NCBI RefSeq assembly: GCF_003234185.1
Contig: NZ_QKSM01000013.1
Coordinates: 1-64,000, forward strand
Reading direction: 5' to 3'
Origin: Curtobacterium sp. MCSS17_008
GTDB taxonomy: Bacteria > Actinomycetota > Actinomycetes > Actinomycetales > Microbacteriaceae
Length of the DNA: 64,000 nucleotides
The position numbers and the translations under genes were made by a program. This document shows positions 41,564 through 52,782 of this stretch, piece after piece; the stretch's first letter is position 1, and each line of letters opens with the position of its first letter. The notes under the pieces were generated by a model, which worked only from the letters and a program-made list of their open reading frames with translations, did no database searches and had not been told where the DNA came from.

Positions 41564-42370
41564 ATGCAGCTCATCCGCACCGCCGTGACCGGCACCGCGA
41601 TCGCCACCGCCGGGAGCGTGGCCCTCGGCGCCGCTGCCGCCCGCCGCCTCCTCCGTCCGGCACCCGTCACCCCGCCGGAGTCCGAGCTCGTGTACACGAC
41701 CGAGCAGGACGTCCCGGGCACCGAGCCGGACGGCATCGCCCGCACGCACGTCGTCCACGTGCACGGGCAGTCGATCGGTCCGCAGCAGGTGCTCCGCGGT
41801 CTGCGGGTCTGGCGGTCGCTCGGCGCCTCGAACCAGGTCGTCGACACGACCGACCTGCCGCTGCGCTCCCTCGACCCGGCAGCCGTCGACCGTGTCGCCG
41901 CGGCCGCCCACGCTGCCCGGGCCCGCGGTGCCGAGCGCGTCGTGCTGCAGGGGTGGTCCGCCGGCGCCCTCGCCGCCTCCGCCGCCGCGGCACGCACGCC
42001 GGTGGACGCCATCGTCGGTGTCGCACCGCTCCTCGACGTCCGCTCGGCCCTGCGCGGCGCCGTGACGACCGCACGCTTCCCCGCGGCGGTCGCTGTGGTC
42101 GCCGGACGCGTCGCGACGACGCCCGGACTCAGCCGGCTCGCCGGGGTGCCCTACCCGCTCACCGTGACGCGGTGGCAGGCCGAGGGCACGCCCACACTGC
42201 TCCTGCACTCGACGGCGGACCCGCTCGTCGCCGAGCCGGACCTCGCGGCGCAGCGGGCCCGTGGCGCCCGTGTCGTGGCCTTCGAGCACGCCCGCCACAC
42301 CCTGGAGTGGAACGAGGATCCGGAGCGCTGGGAGGCCGCCGTCCGCGACTTCGCCGCCACGCTGGCCTGA
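41564..42370 (+). CDS. Alpha/beta hydrolase-fold protein
   Basis: A 268-aa protein with a hydrophobic N-terminal segment (IATAGSVALGAAAARRLL). The catalytic triad is suggested by LQGWSAGALA (Ser nucleophile in GxSxG), LLHSTADPLV (Asp) and EHARHTLEW (His). Substrate unknown. ATG 41564 follows CAGAGT at a leaderless spacing. It lies downstream of the SRPBCC gene but is separated from it by a terminator. Confidence 0.8.
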   Translation: MQLIRTAVTGTAIATAGSVALGAAAARRLLRPAPVTPPESELVYTTEQDVPGTEPDGIARTHVVHVHGQSIGPQQVLRGLRVWRSLGASNQVVDTTDLPLRSLDPAAVDRVAAAAHAARARGAERVVLQGWSAGALAASAAAARTPVDAIVGVAPLLDVRSALRGAVTTARFPAAVAVVAGRVATTPGLSRLAGVPYPLTVTRWQAEGTPTLLLHSTADPLVAEPDLAAQRARGARVVAFEHARHTLEWNEDPERWEAAVRDFAATLA

Positions 42371-42442
42371 GCCAGGCTTCCACGCTCCCTGCCCGCGCTC
42401 GGCGCGCACCCGCCCTCGCCGATTCGCGCTCCCCCTCTCGTC

Positions 42443-42498
42443 GATGGAGCAGAAGACGTCGGGTCCGGTCCCGCGACTCGACGTCGTCTGCTCCATCA
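42443..42498 (+). terminator. Long inverted repeat after the alpha/beta hydrolase gene
   Basis: Arms of 23 bp (GATGGAGCAGAAGACGTCG... and its complement) with two mismatches and a 10-nt loop, 73 bp after the stop codon. Probably a terminator between convergent units. Confidence 0.65.
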
Positions 42499-42583
42499 AT
42501 GTGCGGCCGGGCACACGAACGACCCGCGACGGGGCGCAGGACGCGCCACACGGACGACGGGCAGGCCGGGACCCCCGCACACG

Positions 42584-42686
42584 GAAGTGGCCCCGGTCGG
42601 GGGAGACCGGGGCCACTGACGTCCGACCCGTTGGGGGGAACCAGCCGGACATCGGGTGCGAGGCGTTGGGGGGAACCCCTCGCACG
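42584..42686 (-). ncRNA. 6C small RNA
   Basis: On the minus strand two successive stem-loops each carry six cytosines in the loop within GGTTCCCCCCAACG. Stem 1 is GTGCGAGG with CCTCGCAC (42656-42685), stem 2 is GTCCG with CGGAC (42621-42650). A perfect 13-bp terminator hairpin, AGTGGCCCCGGTC and its complement (42586-42617), ends in TT. A -10 box TAGTCT (complement of 42693-42698) sits at the right distance. This is the hallmark of the actinobacterial 6C RNA family (Rfam class 6C). Confidence 0.93.
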
Positions 42687-42753
42687 TCTCTCAGACTACC
42701 CCCGGTCGAGGGCCACGTCCGGTCGGGCTGGCTCGCGAGTTGCGCCCAGCGGA

Positions 42754-42811
42754 CACACGACGGACGGGAGGCGTGGTGCCAGCTGGCACCACGCCTCCCG
42801 TCCGTCGTGTG
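42754..42811 (-). terminator. Perfect 58-bp palindromic terminator (family copy 2)
   Basis: Two 29-bp arms beginning CACACGACGGACGGGAGGCG, no loop, 12 bp after the clpC stop codon. Confidence 0.8.
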
Positions 42812-42823
42812 GAGCGACCGGTC

Positions 42824-45340
<2,517 letters not shown>

Positions 45341-45503
45341 GTGCTCTCCCTTGCCGAGCTCGTGGGAGCTCGGTGACGTACATCGAGACTAACCAGCGGA
45401 CCCCCGCAGGGCTGCCCCTGTTCGCCGTGGGCGTGACCTCTCTGTGCGCTCCGTGCGCTGCGCGCGTGCTCGGCTCCACCAGGGGCGCTTCGGGGGCTCC
45501 GGG

Positions 45504-45509
45504 TACGCT
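45504..45509 (+). promoter_or_regulatory. -10 box of a leaderless promoter
   Basis: TACGCT ends 6 nt before the ATG of the NAD kinase gene at 45516. Confidence 0.5.
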
Positions 45510-45515
45510 GCGCTC

Positions 45516-46448
45516 ATGGAGCAGCCCGTCGTCGGCCTCGTCGTCCACCCCACCAAGAACGTGCAGGAGTCGATCGCGACCCTGCAGCGGTGGAACGCCT
45601 CCGGCCGTGGCCAGCTCGTCGCCCGGCGTGCCGACGCCCAGCGCATCGGCGGCGGTGTCGACGTGATCGGCGACGACGACTTCACGGAGCGGGTCGACCT
45701 CGTCGTCTCGCTCGGCGGCGACGGTACGATGCTCGGCGCGATGCGGCTCGTCGCGAAGCGCCCGGTGCCGGTGCTCGGGGTGAACTACGGCAACGTCGGG
45801 TTCCTCGTCGAGATCGAGCCGCCCGAGCTCGAGGCCGCCCTCGACCGCCTGTCCGCCGGCGAGTACCAGCTCGAACCGCACCACGCCCTCGAGGCGCGTC
45901 TGTCCTGGGGTGGTGCACGCACCGACTACCTGGCGTTCAACGACCTCACGATCGTGCGTCGACCCGGTGCCGGGCAGGTGTCCGCCGACCTCAGCGTGAA
46001 CGGGCTCGGCTACGGCTACTACCGCGCCGACGCCATCGTCGCCGCGACGCCCGCCGGCTCCACCGCCTACAACTACGCCGCCGGCGGACCCGTGCTCTCC
46101 CCCGCCCTCTCCGGCTCGGTCGTGACCCCGGTCGCCCCGATGGCCGGCATCGACCGCGCCGTGGTGCTCGCCGCCCGGGAGCGCTACCGGTTCGACATCG
46201 CCGAGGGCACGCGGAGTGCGGCACTCGAGGTCGACGGGCTCGTCGTGGGCGAGGTCGCGACCGGGGCGCAGATCGACGTCCGGCTCCGGAAGGACGCCGG
46301 CAGCGTCGTGCGGCTGGACGCCGAGCGGCACGGGCGGACGGGCCGGGTGAAGCTCAGCCTGCTCGATCTGCCGGTTCGACCGGACCAGCTCATCGAGCTC
46401 ATCCCGCAGGACCTGCGCCAGAAGCTCGGGCGCGAACTCGAGGACTGA
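45516..46448 (+). CDS. nadK: NAD kinase family protein
   Basis: A 310-aa protein with the NAD kinase signatures: SLGGDGTMLGAMRLV (GGDGT), LGVNYGNVGFL, AFNDLTIVRRP (Asn-Asp pair) and AATPAGSTAYNYAAGGPVL. It phosphorylates NAD to NADP. The sequence is somewhat diverged from the usual form (ATPAGSTAY for ATPTGSTAY). It stands apart from the recN neighbourhood where NadK is often found, so it could be a second NAD kinase. Leaderless start at ATG 45516. Confidence 0.85.
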   Translation: MEQPVVGLVVHPTKNVQESIATLQRWNASGRGQLVARRADAQRIGGGVDVIGDDDFTERVDLVVSLGGDGTMLGAMRLVAKRPVPVLGVNYGNVGFLVEIEPPELEAALDRLSAGEYQLEPHHALEARLSWGGARTDYLAFNDLTIVRRPGAGQVSADLSVNGLGYGYYRADAIVAATPAGSTAYNYAAGGPVLSPALSGSVVTPVAPMAGIDRAVVLAARERYRFDIAEGTRSAALEVDGLVVGEVATGAQIDVRLRKDAGSVVRLDAERHGRTGRVKLSLLDLPVRPDQLIELIPQDLRQKLGRELED

Positions 46449-46476
46449 CCGGCGCAGCCGGCCCGGACAGACGAGT

Positions 46477-46505
46477 GGCCCGTCCAGGCAGTGCCTGGAC
46501 GGGCC
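46477..46505. terminator. Bidirectional hairpin terminator
   Basis: Perfect 14-bp arms GGCCCGTCCAGGCA and TGCCTGGACGGGCC around a single base, between the convergent nadK and sigma-factor genes. Confidence 0.75.
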
Positions 46506-46591
46506 GTCCCATCACCCCACCGGACCGCCTTCCCACAGGACGGCCCGGTTCCCCGTGCCGACGCTCACGCGCCGGCCGAAGCCTGCTGACC

Positions 46592-47662
46592 TCAGTCGGT
46601 CAGGTACAGCTGCATGTCCTGGCCCACGGCCTTCGCGAACAGGCGCAGCTTCGCACGCGACTCCACCCGGCTGACCGCCTGGCGGGTCGTGTGGACGATC
46701 TTCGAGATCTCGTCGAGCGTCATCGGCTTGTCGTCGTCCAGGCCGTAGCGCATGCGGATGACGTTGGCCTCGTCGCTCGGCAGCTCGGCGACGATCGAGC
46801 GGATGTCGCGGTGCAGGAGCGTGGTCTCGGTGAGCTCGTTCGGGCTCGCGGCGTCCTCGTCCTCGATGAAGTCGCCGAGCTCGCTGTCGTCGGAGTCGCC
46901 GACCACGGTGTGGATCGACACCGGCTCGTGCGAGCGGCCCTTGAGGTCGAGGAGCTCCTCGGTGCTCATGCTGAGCTCCGCGGCGACCTCGTCGGGCATC
47001 GGCGCACGGCCGAGGTCCACGGTCAGGTCGCGCTCGGTGCGCGAGATCTTGTTGATGAGCTCCACGGTGTGCACCGGGATGCGGATCGTGCGTGCCTTGT
47101 CGGCGAGACCACGCGAGATCGCCTGGCGGATCCACCAGGTGGCGTAGGTCGAGAACTTGTAGCCCTGCGTGAAGTCGAACTTCTCGACGGCGCGGACCAG
47201 GCCGAGGTTGCCCTCCTGGATGACGTCCATGAACGGCAGGCCGCGCTGCGAGTAGCGCTTCGCGATGCTCACGACGAGGCGGAGGTTCGAGGTGATCATG
47301 CGCTCCTTGGCGCGCTCACCGTCGCGGACGAGCCAGCGCAGCTCACGCTGCAGCTTCTTGTCGATGCCGGACTCGGTGTTGAGCTTCTCCTCGGCGAACA
47401 GACCGACCTCGATGCGGCGGGCGATGTCCGCCTCCTCCTCGGCGGTCAGGAGCGAGAGGCGACCGATGTGGCGCAGGTAGTCGCCGACCTGGTCGACCGA
47501 GGCGCCGCGGACACCCGCGAGCTGCTCGTCGGCCTCGACCTCGGTGTCGAGCGTGGTGGTCTCCACCGCGGCGTCCGCGGTCTTCGCGGCGGCTGCCTTC
47601 TTGCTGCGGCGCGCGGTGGTGCCAGTGGTCGTCGTCTTCGGTGCTGCGGTCGCGATCGTCAT
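46592..47662 (-). CDS. RNA polymerase sigma-70 family factor, group 2 (SigB-like)
   Basis: A 356-aa sigma factor with regions 1.2-4.2: SVDQVGDYLRHIGRLSLLTA, DVIQEGNLGLVRAVEKFDF (2.1-2.2), FSTYATWWIRQAI (2.3-2.4), region 3 and PMTLDEISKIVHTTRQAVSR (4.2 HTH). Region 1.1 is replaced by a short Ala/Lys/Thr-rich tail, so it is shorter than a primary sigma and fits the group-2 SigB type. ATG 47662 has AGGGAG. It is probably a general stress or stationary-phase sigma (family knowledge). Confidence 0.9.
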   Translation of the reverse strand: MTIATAAPKTTTTGTTARRSKKAAAAKTADAAVETTTLDTEVEADEQLAGVRGASVDQVGDYLRHIGRLSLLTAEEEADIARRIEVGLFAEEKLNTESGIDKKLQRELRWLVRDGERAKERMITSNLRLVVSIAKRYSQRGLPFMDVIQEGNLGLVRAVEKFDFTQGYKFSTYATWWIRQAISRGLADKARTIRIPVHTVELINKISRTERDLTVDLGRAPMPDEVAAELSMSTEELLDLKGRSHEPVSIHTVVGDSDDSELGDFIEDEDAASPNELTETTLLHRDIRSIVAELPSDEANVIRMRYGLDDDKPMTLDEISKIVHTTRQAVSRVESRAKLRLFAKAVGQDMQLYLTD

Positions 47663-48010
47663 GGTGACTCTCCCTGCGGTTCGACGGTGATGGCCTCGTT
47701 GGGGGGGTGCTGATGAGTAAAGCGGTCGCAAGGTGTACCCCACAAACCGATCGGATCGATTCCCAGGGAACACCGTGCTTCACCATCGGAACTGTCCCCC
47801 GCGGGGTACAGCCCCGAGGACAGCCTGCCCCCGCTCGATCCCCGAACACAAGGGGATGCCGCCGTGTTTCCGGTGTTTCGACCGTGTTTCGCAACCGCGG
47901 TCACCCATGTACCCCGCGCCGCTGCGCCTCGTGGACACGGAAAAGGGGTACGGCGTTCCGGATCGTCGTGATCCGGACTCCGTACCCCGAAGACCGAAGG
48001 GTGCTCGGTG
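47663..48010. other. Gene-free stretch: sigma-factor promoter region and a terminator
   Basis: About 350 bp holding the presumed sigma-factor promoter at its left side and the hairpin at 47945 at its right side. Several GGGTAC/GTACCC words recur. No gene seen. Confidence 0.45.
47945..47988 (-). terminator. Strong two-part hairpin terminator
   Basis: GGGGTACGG pairs with CCGTACCCC, and inside CCGGATC pairs with GATCCGG around GTCGT. On the minus strand it is followed by TTTTCC, 23 bp after the stop of the small gene at 48011. Confidence 0.8.
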
Positions 48011-48142
48011 TCACCAGGAGGGTTCGAGCCACCCGTCCCGTCGCTTGGAGGTCTCGAGGTCGGCGTCGCGGTCGAACTCGTCGTACTCGCTCTCGATGTC
48101 GCCGACGAGGCTGCGGCCGGTGAAGGCGTGCGTGATGGACAT
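48011..48142 (-). CDS. Small acidic hypothetical protein
   Basis: A 43-aa protein: MSITHAFTGRSLVGDIESEY and then DEFDRDADLETSKRRDGWLE. An alternative GTG at 48157 adds five residues. It is followed by a strong terminator and lies behind two other small minus-strand genes, which supports a real transcription unit. Function unknown. Confidence 0.5.
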   Translation of the reverse strand: MSITHAFTGRSLVGDIESEYDEFDRDADLETSKRRDGWLEPSW

Positions 48143-48205
48143 GCCGACGATGGTCACCCCGCGGGGCGACGCCGCGGTGAACGCGCGGTGACCGGGTGCG
48201 GACGC

Positions 48206-48355
48206 TCAGACGTCGATGTCGTCGTCGTCCTCGTCCGACCACACGGCGTCGCGCAGCGGGTCGGGCAGGACGGAGTGGCCGAAGGCGTCCTCGGGGTCGA
48301 GGTCCGCGGGTTCGGTCAGGTGCGCGGGGTCCGTCGGTCGTGCGTCCACGCACAC
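48206..48355 (-). CDS. Small acidic hypothetical protein
   Basis: A 49-aa frame from GTG 48355: VCVDARPTDPAHLTEPADLD, ending in a strongly acidic tail (WSDEDDDIDV). No clear ribosome binding site. Location between two other small minus-strand genes favours a real gene; confidence is moderate to low. Confidence 0.4.
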   Translation of the reverse strand: MCVDARPTDPAHLTEPADLDPEDAFGHSVLPDPLRDAVWSDEDDDDIDV

Positions 48356-48404
48356 GAGTGCACCACCCGACGGTGAACGGGCGGTGACGCGGTGCCGGCG
48401 GGGC

Positions 48405-48608
48405 TCACTCCGCCGACGTCGGCGCGGGTGCCGGTCGGCCGTGCTCGCGCTCGTAGCGGACGCGCTCCTCGGCCTCGACCTTCGCGTACGCCGCGCGCTC
48501 CGTGCGGTCCGCGCGCATGATCGCGCGCATCACGAACCAGAAGATGAGGCCGACGACGATGGTCGGCGTCACGGCGAAGATGATCCCGGTCACGACTCCC
48601 TCTGGCAC
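48405..48608 (-). CDS. Small single-pass membrane protein
   Basis: A 67-aa protein from GTG 48608 (VPEGVVTGIIFAVTPTIVVG): one N-terminal transmembrane helix (about 6-29) and a charged cytoplasmic helix (RADRTERAAYAKVEAEERVR). TACGAT ends 6 nt before the GTG (leaderless). Function unknown. Confidence 0.65.
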   Translation of the reverse strand: MPEGVVTGIIFAVTPTIVVGLIFWFVMRAIMRADRTERAAYAKVEAEERVRYEREHGRPAPAPTSAE

Positions 48609-48640
48609 CGGAGCATCGTACCGCGCCCCGCTGTGCCGGA

Positions 48641-48696
48641 CGACGACGGACGGGAGGCGCGGTGCCGGCCGACACCGCGCCTCCCGTCCGTCGTCG
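48641..48696 (-). terminator. Palindromic terminator (family copy 3)
   Basis: Arms of 24 bp beginning CGACGACGGACGGGAGGCGC with an 8-nt loop, 10 bp after the lysS stop codon. Same GACGGACGGGAGGC word as copies at 41463 and 42754. Confidence 0.8.
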
Positions 48697-48706
48697 GGTC
48701 GCGACC

Positions 48707-50242
48707 CTACTTCACGAGCGGGAACAGGATCGTCTCGCGGATCCCGAGACCGGTGATCGCCATGAGCAGGCGGTCGACGCCCATGCCCATGCCGCCCGAC
48801 GGCGGCATCGCGTGCTCGAGCGCCCGCAGGAACTCCTCGTCGACGCGCATCGCCTCGGGGTCGCCGCCGGCCGCGAGCTTCGCCTGCTCGACGAAGCGCT
48901 CGCGCTGCACGACGGGGTCGACGAGCTCGGAGTACGCGGTCGCGAGCTCGAACCCGCGGACGTAGAGGTCCCACTTCTCGACGACGCCGGGTCGGGTGCG
49001 GTGCTCGCGGGTGAGCGGCGAGGTGTCGACCGGGAAGTTCATCACGAACGTCGGCGCGTGCAGGTCGTCCCCGTGGAAGTGCTCCCACAGCTCCTCGACG
49101 TACTTGCCGTGCGTGGCGTGCGCGACCTCGACACCCTCGGCCTCGGCGAGCGCGACCAGCTCGGACAGCGGGGTCTCCGGGGTGATCCCGCGCCCTGCGG
49201 CCTCGGACAGCGAGCCGTACATGTCCATGCGGGCCCACTCGCCACCGAGGTCGTACTCGGAGCCGTCGGCGAGCGTCACGACGAGGGAGCCGCCGGTCAC
49301 CGCCTTCGCCGCGTTCTGCACGAGCTCCTGCGTCAGGTCGGCCATCTGCTCGTAGTTGCCGTACGCCTGGTACGCCTCGACCATCGCGAACTCGGGCGAG
49401 TGCGACGAGTCGGCTCCCTCGTTCCGGAAGTTGCGGTTGATCTCGAACACCCGGTCGATGCCGCCGACGACGGCGCGCTTGAGGAAGAGCTCCGGCGCGA
49501 TGCGCAGGTAGAGGTCGGTGTCGAACGCGTTCGAGTGCGTGACGAAGGGCCGGGCCGAGGCACCGCCGTGCTGCGTCTGCAGCATCGGGGTCTCGACCTC
49601 CAGGTACTCGTGCCCGGTGAAGGTCTGGCGGAGGGACGCCATCACGGCGGCACGGGCACGGACGGTCTCGCGGGCCTGGTCGCGGACGATCAGGTCGAGG
49701 TACCGCTGACGGACCCGGGTCTCCTCGTTCAGCTCGTTGTGCAGGTTCGGCAGCGGCAGGATCGCCTTCGCCGCGATCGCCCAGTCGTCGACCATGATGC
49801 TCAGCTCGCCACGACGCGAGGAGATCACCCGACCGTGCACGAACACGTGGTCGCCGAGGTCGACGTACTCCTTCCAGCGCGCGAGCGACTCGTCGCCGAC
49901 CTCGGCGAGGGACACCATCGCCTGGATGCGCGCGCCGTCGCCGGACTGCAGGGTCGCGAAGCAGAGCTTGCCGGTGTTGCGCGAGAACACGATGCGTCCG
50001 GCGACACCGACGACGTCCTGCGTCTCCTCGCCGGTCTCCAGGTGCGCGTACTGCTCGCGGACCGCCGGGATGGTGGTCGTGACCGGCAGCTCGGCCGGGT
50101 ACGCCTCGATGCCGGCATCCAGGAGCTTCGCCCGCTTGTCGAGCCGCACCTGTCGCTGTTCGCTGGTCTCGGCGGCGGCGAGCTCCGCTGCGGAGGGGCC
50201 GTCGCCCGAGGGCTCGGTGGCGGGGGCGGTCTCGTCGGTCAT
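48707..50242 (-). CDS. lysS: Lysyl-tRNA synthetase, class II
   Basis: A 511-aa class II LysRS. An OB-fold anticodon domain (VVGVAGRIVFSRNTGKLCFA) is followed by class II motif 1 (EVETPMLQTQHGGA), motif 2 (FEINRNFRNEGADSSHSPEF) and motif 3 (GMGMGVDRLLMAITG). It charges tRNA-Lys. The N-terminal 25 residues are a disordered acidic tail. ATG 50242 is the natural start. In relatives, pan genes often lie just upstream; here they do not. Confidence 0.98.
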   Translation of the reverse strand: MTDETAPATEPSGDGPSAAELAAAETSEQRQVRLDKRAKLLDAGIEAYPAELPVTTTIPAVREQYAHLETGEETQDVVGVAGRIVFSRNTGKLCFATLQSGDGARIQAMVSLAEVGDESLARWKEYVDLGDHVFVHGRVISSRRGELSIMVDDWAIAAKAILPLPNLHNELNEETRVRQRYLDLIVRDQARETVRARAAVMASLRQTFTGHEYLEVETPMLQTQHGGASARPFVTHSNAFDTDLYLRIAPELFLKRAVVGGIDRVFEINRNFRNEGADSSHSPEFAMVEAYQAYGNYEQMADLTQELVQNAAKAVTGGSLVVTLADGSEYDLGGEWARMDMYGSLSEAAGRGITPETPLSELVALAEAEGVEVAHATHGKYVEELWEHFHGDDLHAPTFVMNFPVDTSPLTREHRTRPGVVEKWDLYVRGFELATAYSELVDPVVQRERFVEQAKLAAGGDPEAMRVDEEFLRALEHAMPPSGGMGMGVDRLLMAITGLGIRETILFPLVK

Positions 50243-50321
50243 GCTGGTGCGGCTCCGATGGGTCGTGGGGATGCGTCGATGGTACCGGGCGCACCGCTCC
50301 CGCCCGGAACCGGACGGACCG

Positions 50322-51014
50322 CTACAGGGCGGCCTGGCCGTCGGCCGCGGCGAGGGCGTTGTCGACCGCCGAGCGGACGAGCGCGCCGAGCACCCGGCCG
50401 GGGTGCTCCACCCCGATGCCGGAGAGCGTGCCCGCGGACTGGTCGACGATCGCGGTCGAGAAGGACACCGCGGCCCGCACCGCATCGGCGTACGCGGGGC
50501 GGTCCTGCTCGCTGACGACGAAGGGTTCGGCACCCATCTCGACGACGAGCGCCTGGGCGATGGGGAGCACCGGTGCAGGCGCGGTCACGGCGCAGTACGC
50601 GTCGCGGAGCCGGGCGAGGTCGACGCTCGTCCCGGTGAACGCCATCGCGGGGTGGATCGCAAGTGGGATCGCCCCGGCCGACAGCGCCGGCCGGAGCACC
50701 TCGACGCCGTGGTCCGGGCTCGTGTGCACGACGAGTTGTCCCGGCTGCCAGATGCCGGCGTCCGCCAGGCCCTGCACGAGCGGTGCGAGCTGGTCGTCCG
50801 GCACCGCGAGCAGCACGAGTTCGCTCCGCTCGACCAGGTCCGGGGTCGCGAGGACGGGTGCGCCCGGCAGCATCGCCTCGGCGCGGTCCCGCCCGGCGTC
50901 GGACACCGCGGTCACGCCGACGACGGCGTGCTCCGCGTTCGCGAGCGCGGCCCCGAGGACGGGCCCGACCTTCCCCGCGCCGACGATGCCGACGCCGAGT
51001 CGCCCCGCCCTCAC
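50322..51014 (-). CDS. Rossmann-like/DUF2520 oxidoreductase-type protein
   Basis: A 230-aa protein: LGVGIVGAGKVGPVLGAALA is an NAD(P)-binding Rossmann start. The C-terminal helical DUF2520 domain includes HPAMAFTGTSVDLARL and HPGRVLGALVRSAVDNALA. Such proteins are usually encoded beside panC in actinobacteria; their reaction is not established. GTG 51014 overlaps the upstream stop (GTGA), so it is coupled to the PH-domain gene. Confidence 0.85.
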   Translation of the reverse strand: MRAGRLGVGIVGAGKVGPVLGAALANAEHAVVGVTAVSDAGRDRAEAMLPGAPVLATPDLVERSELVLLAVPDDQLAPLVQGLADAGIWQPGQLVVHTSPDHGVEVLRPALSAGAIPLAIHPAMAFTGTSVDLARLRDAYCAVTAPAPVLPIAQALVVEMGAEPFVVSEQDRPAYADAVRAAVSFSTAIVDQSAGTLSGIGVEHPGRVLGALVRSAVDNALAAADGQAAL

Positions 51015-52774
51015 CGCGCGGTTCCGGGGGGCGGCACGTCGGACCAGCGGACGGGAGGATCGGGGCGCGTCCCCGCGTCGGCCTGCCACGTGCCCGTGGG
51101 AGCCGTTGCAGCGGCGGGCGCGTCCGACGGACCGTCCGGCGCATGCGTGGCGGGGGCGCGTCGAGCCTCCCGTTCGCGCCACCGGTGGGAGGTGTCGACG
51201 GCGGCCGCCTCGACGGCGCGGTGCGCGGTGTCCGCCCAGAGCCGCTGCGCGTCGTGCGCGTCGAGCGCCCCGACCCGGGCGGACACCGGGCCGGCGACGG
51301 TGTGCACGTGCACCGACGCGAGCCGGAGCACGCGCTCGAGCGGCCCCTGCTCGACCTTGACGCTCTGCACGCGCGGCAGCGGGACGATCACGAGCGACCG
51401 CCACACCGCACCGAGCCGGAGCAGCACCGCGCCCGGTACGAAGCGGTAGCCGTTGCGTCGGAACGCGAACGGCCGGAGCCACGCGCCGCGGCCGGGCGAG
51501 TGCACGAAGCCACCGCGGTCCCCGGTCGTGGTGAGGCTGTCGTCCACGACGTTCACCGCCTCGGACGAGCCCTCGCGGAGTTCCTCCCGCGACGCCCTGG
51601 GACCGGCGACCGCGGTGCCGACGAGGCCGGGGAGGATGATGTCGAGCACCTGACGGACGTCCTCGGCGCGGCCGACGGGCAGCACGATCGAGGACACCTG
51701 CTGGTTGTTCGACGCCCCGTTGCCGGCGTTCGTCGCGCGGTTGATGCGGACGTCCCACCAGCCGAACGGGCGCCACAGCAGCGGCTGCGCGACGCTCACG
51801 GCGTGGATGCGGCCGGGCGGCAGCGTCTCGTTCGAGGTGGACACGAGCCCGAAGCCGATGCGGATGCCGTCGCGGGTCTCGGCGATCGTGTACTGCAGCG
51901 ACCGCGAGAACTTCCGGACGGTGTACCCGCCGGCACCGATCACCACCGGGAACAGTCCGATCAGGATGCCGTACTCACCGGTGACCGCGATGCTGACGAT
52001 CATCGCCGCGATGACCACCAGGAAGAACACCGTCGTGCCGGAGAGCAGCATCGACGCGATGAGCCGGCCCGGGTGCACCTTGACGATGCGGGTCGCGTGC
52101 ACGGCCGCGGGGTCGAGCTCCGGCGAGAAGAGCTCGCCGACGCGGTCCTGCAGCACGCCGTTCGACGACCGCTCCGTCGTCCGCTCGTCGTCCTGCGCGC
52201 CCGAGGCCAGGACGAGGATGCGCTGCCGCAGGTCGTCCGCGGCCTTCGCCCCGAGGTAGGCGAGCTGGACGTTCGCGTCGTTGCCCGCCTGCGCGATCTC
52301 GAGCTTCGCGGTGCCGAAGATCCGCGGGACCACGGGCCGCGAGATGTTGATGCCCTGGATCCGGTCGAGCCGGGCCTTGCGGTGGCTGCGGAACAGGACG
52401 CCGGACCGGACCTCGACCACGTCACCGGTGACGCGGAACTCGTGCATCCGCCAGGAGACGTAGAAGGACCCGATGAGCACGACGAGCAGCACCGCGATGC
52501 CGAGGAGCACCCAACCCACGGCGCCGTGCTCCCACACGTAGCGGACCGGGTCGCCGTCGTCCCGCGGTCCCCCGCCGGGCACGAAGAACTCGACGAGCTG
52601 GTCGCGCAGGTTGTTCACGACGTACCCGAGGACCACGATGAGGAAGATGCCGCCCTTGAGCAGCGGCGTCAACGGGTGCAGGCGGTGCCACTCGCCGTCG
52701 GTGAGCGGTGCCGCGGCGGCCGCGTTGCCCTGCCGCGGCGGGGCGGGCGGCGGCGGCCCGGGTCGGAACGTCAT
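51011..52774 (-). CDS. PH-domain (DUF304, YdbT-like) membrane protein
   Basis: A 587-aa protein with several transmembrane helices (pairs near 45-60, 85-110, 245-290) alternating with three bPH_2/DUF304 beta domains: RMHEFRVTGDVVEVRSGVLF, RSLQYTIAETRDGIRIGFG and RRNGYRFVPGAVLLRLGAVW. A Pro-rich tail ends the protein. Homologues act with a YdbS-type partner in membrane biology, and the partner gene lies 8 bp upstream. Confidence 0.85.
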   Translation of the reverse strand: MTFRPGPPPPAPPRQGNAAAAAPLTDGEWHRLHPLTPLLKGGIFLIVVLGYVVNNLRDQLVEFFVPGGGPRDDGDPVRYVWEHGAVGWVLLGIAVLLVVLIGSFYVSWRMHEFRVTGDVVEVRSGVLFRSHRKARLDRIQGINISRPVVPRIFGTAKLEIAQAGNDANVQLAYLGAKAADDLRQRILVLASGAQDDERTTERSSNGVLQDRVGELFSPELDPAAVHATRIVKVHPGRLIASMLLSGTTVFFLVVIAAMIVSIAVTGEYGILIGLFPVVIGAGGYTVRKFSRSLQYTIAETRDGIRIGFGLVSTSNETLPPGRIHAVSVAQPLLWRPFGWWDVRINRATNAGNGASNNQQVSSIVLPVGRAEDVRQVLDIILPGLVGTAVAGPRASREELREGSSEAVNVVDDSLTTTGDRGGFVHSPGRGAWLRPFAFRRNGYRFVPGAVLLRLGAVWRSLVIVPLPRVQSVKVEQGPLERVLRLASVHVHTVAGPVSARVGALDAHDAQRLWADTAHRAVEAAAVDTSHRWREREARRAPATHAPDGPSDAPAAATAPTGTWQADAGTRPDPPVRWSDVPPPGTAR

Positions 52775-52782
52775 CACCGCTC

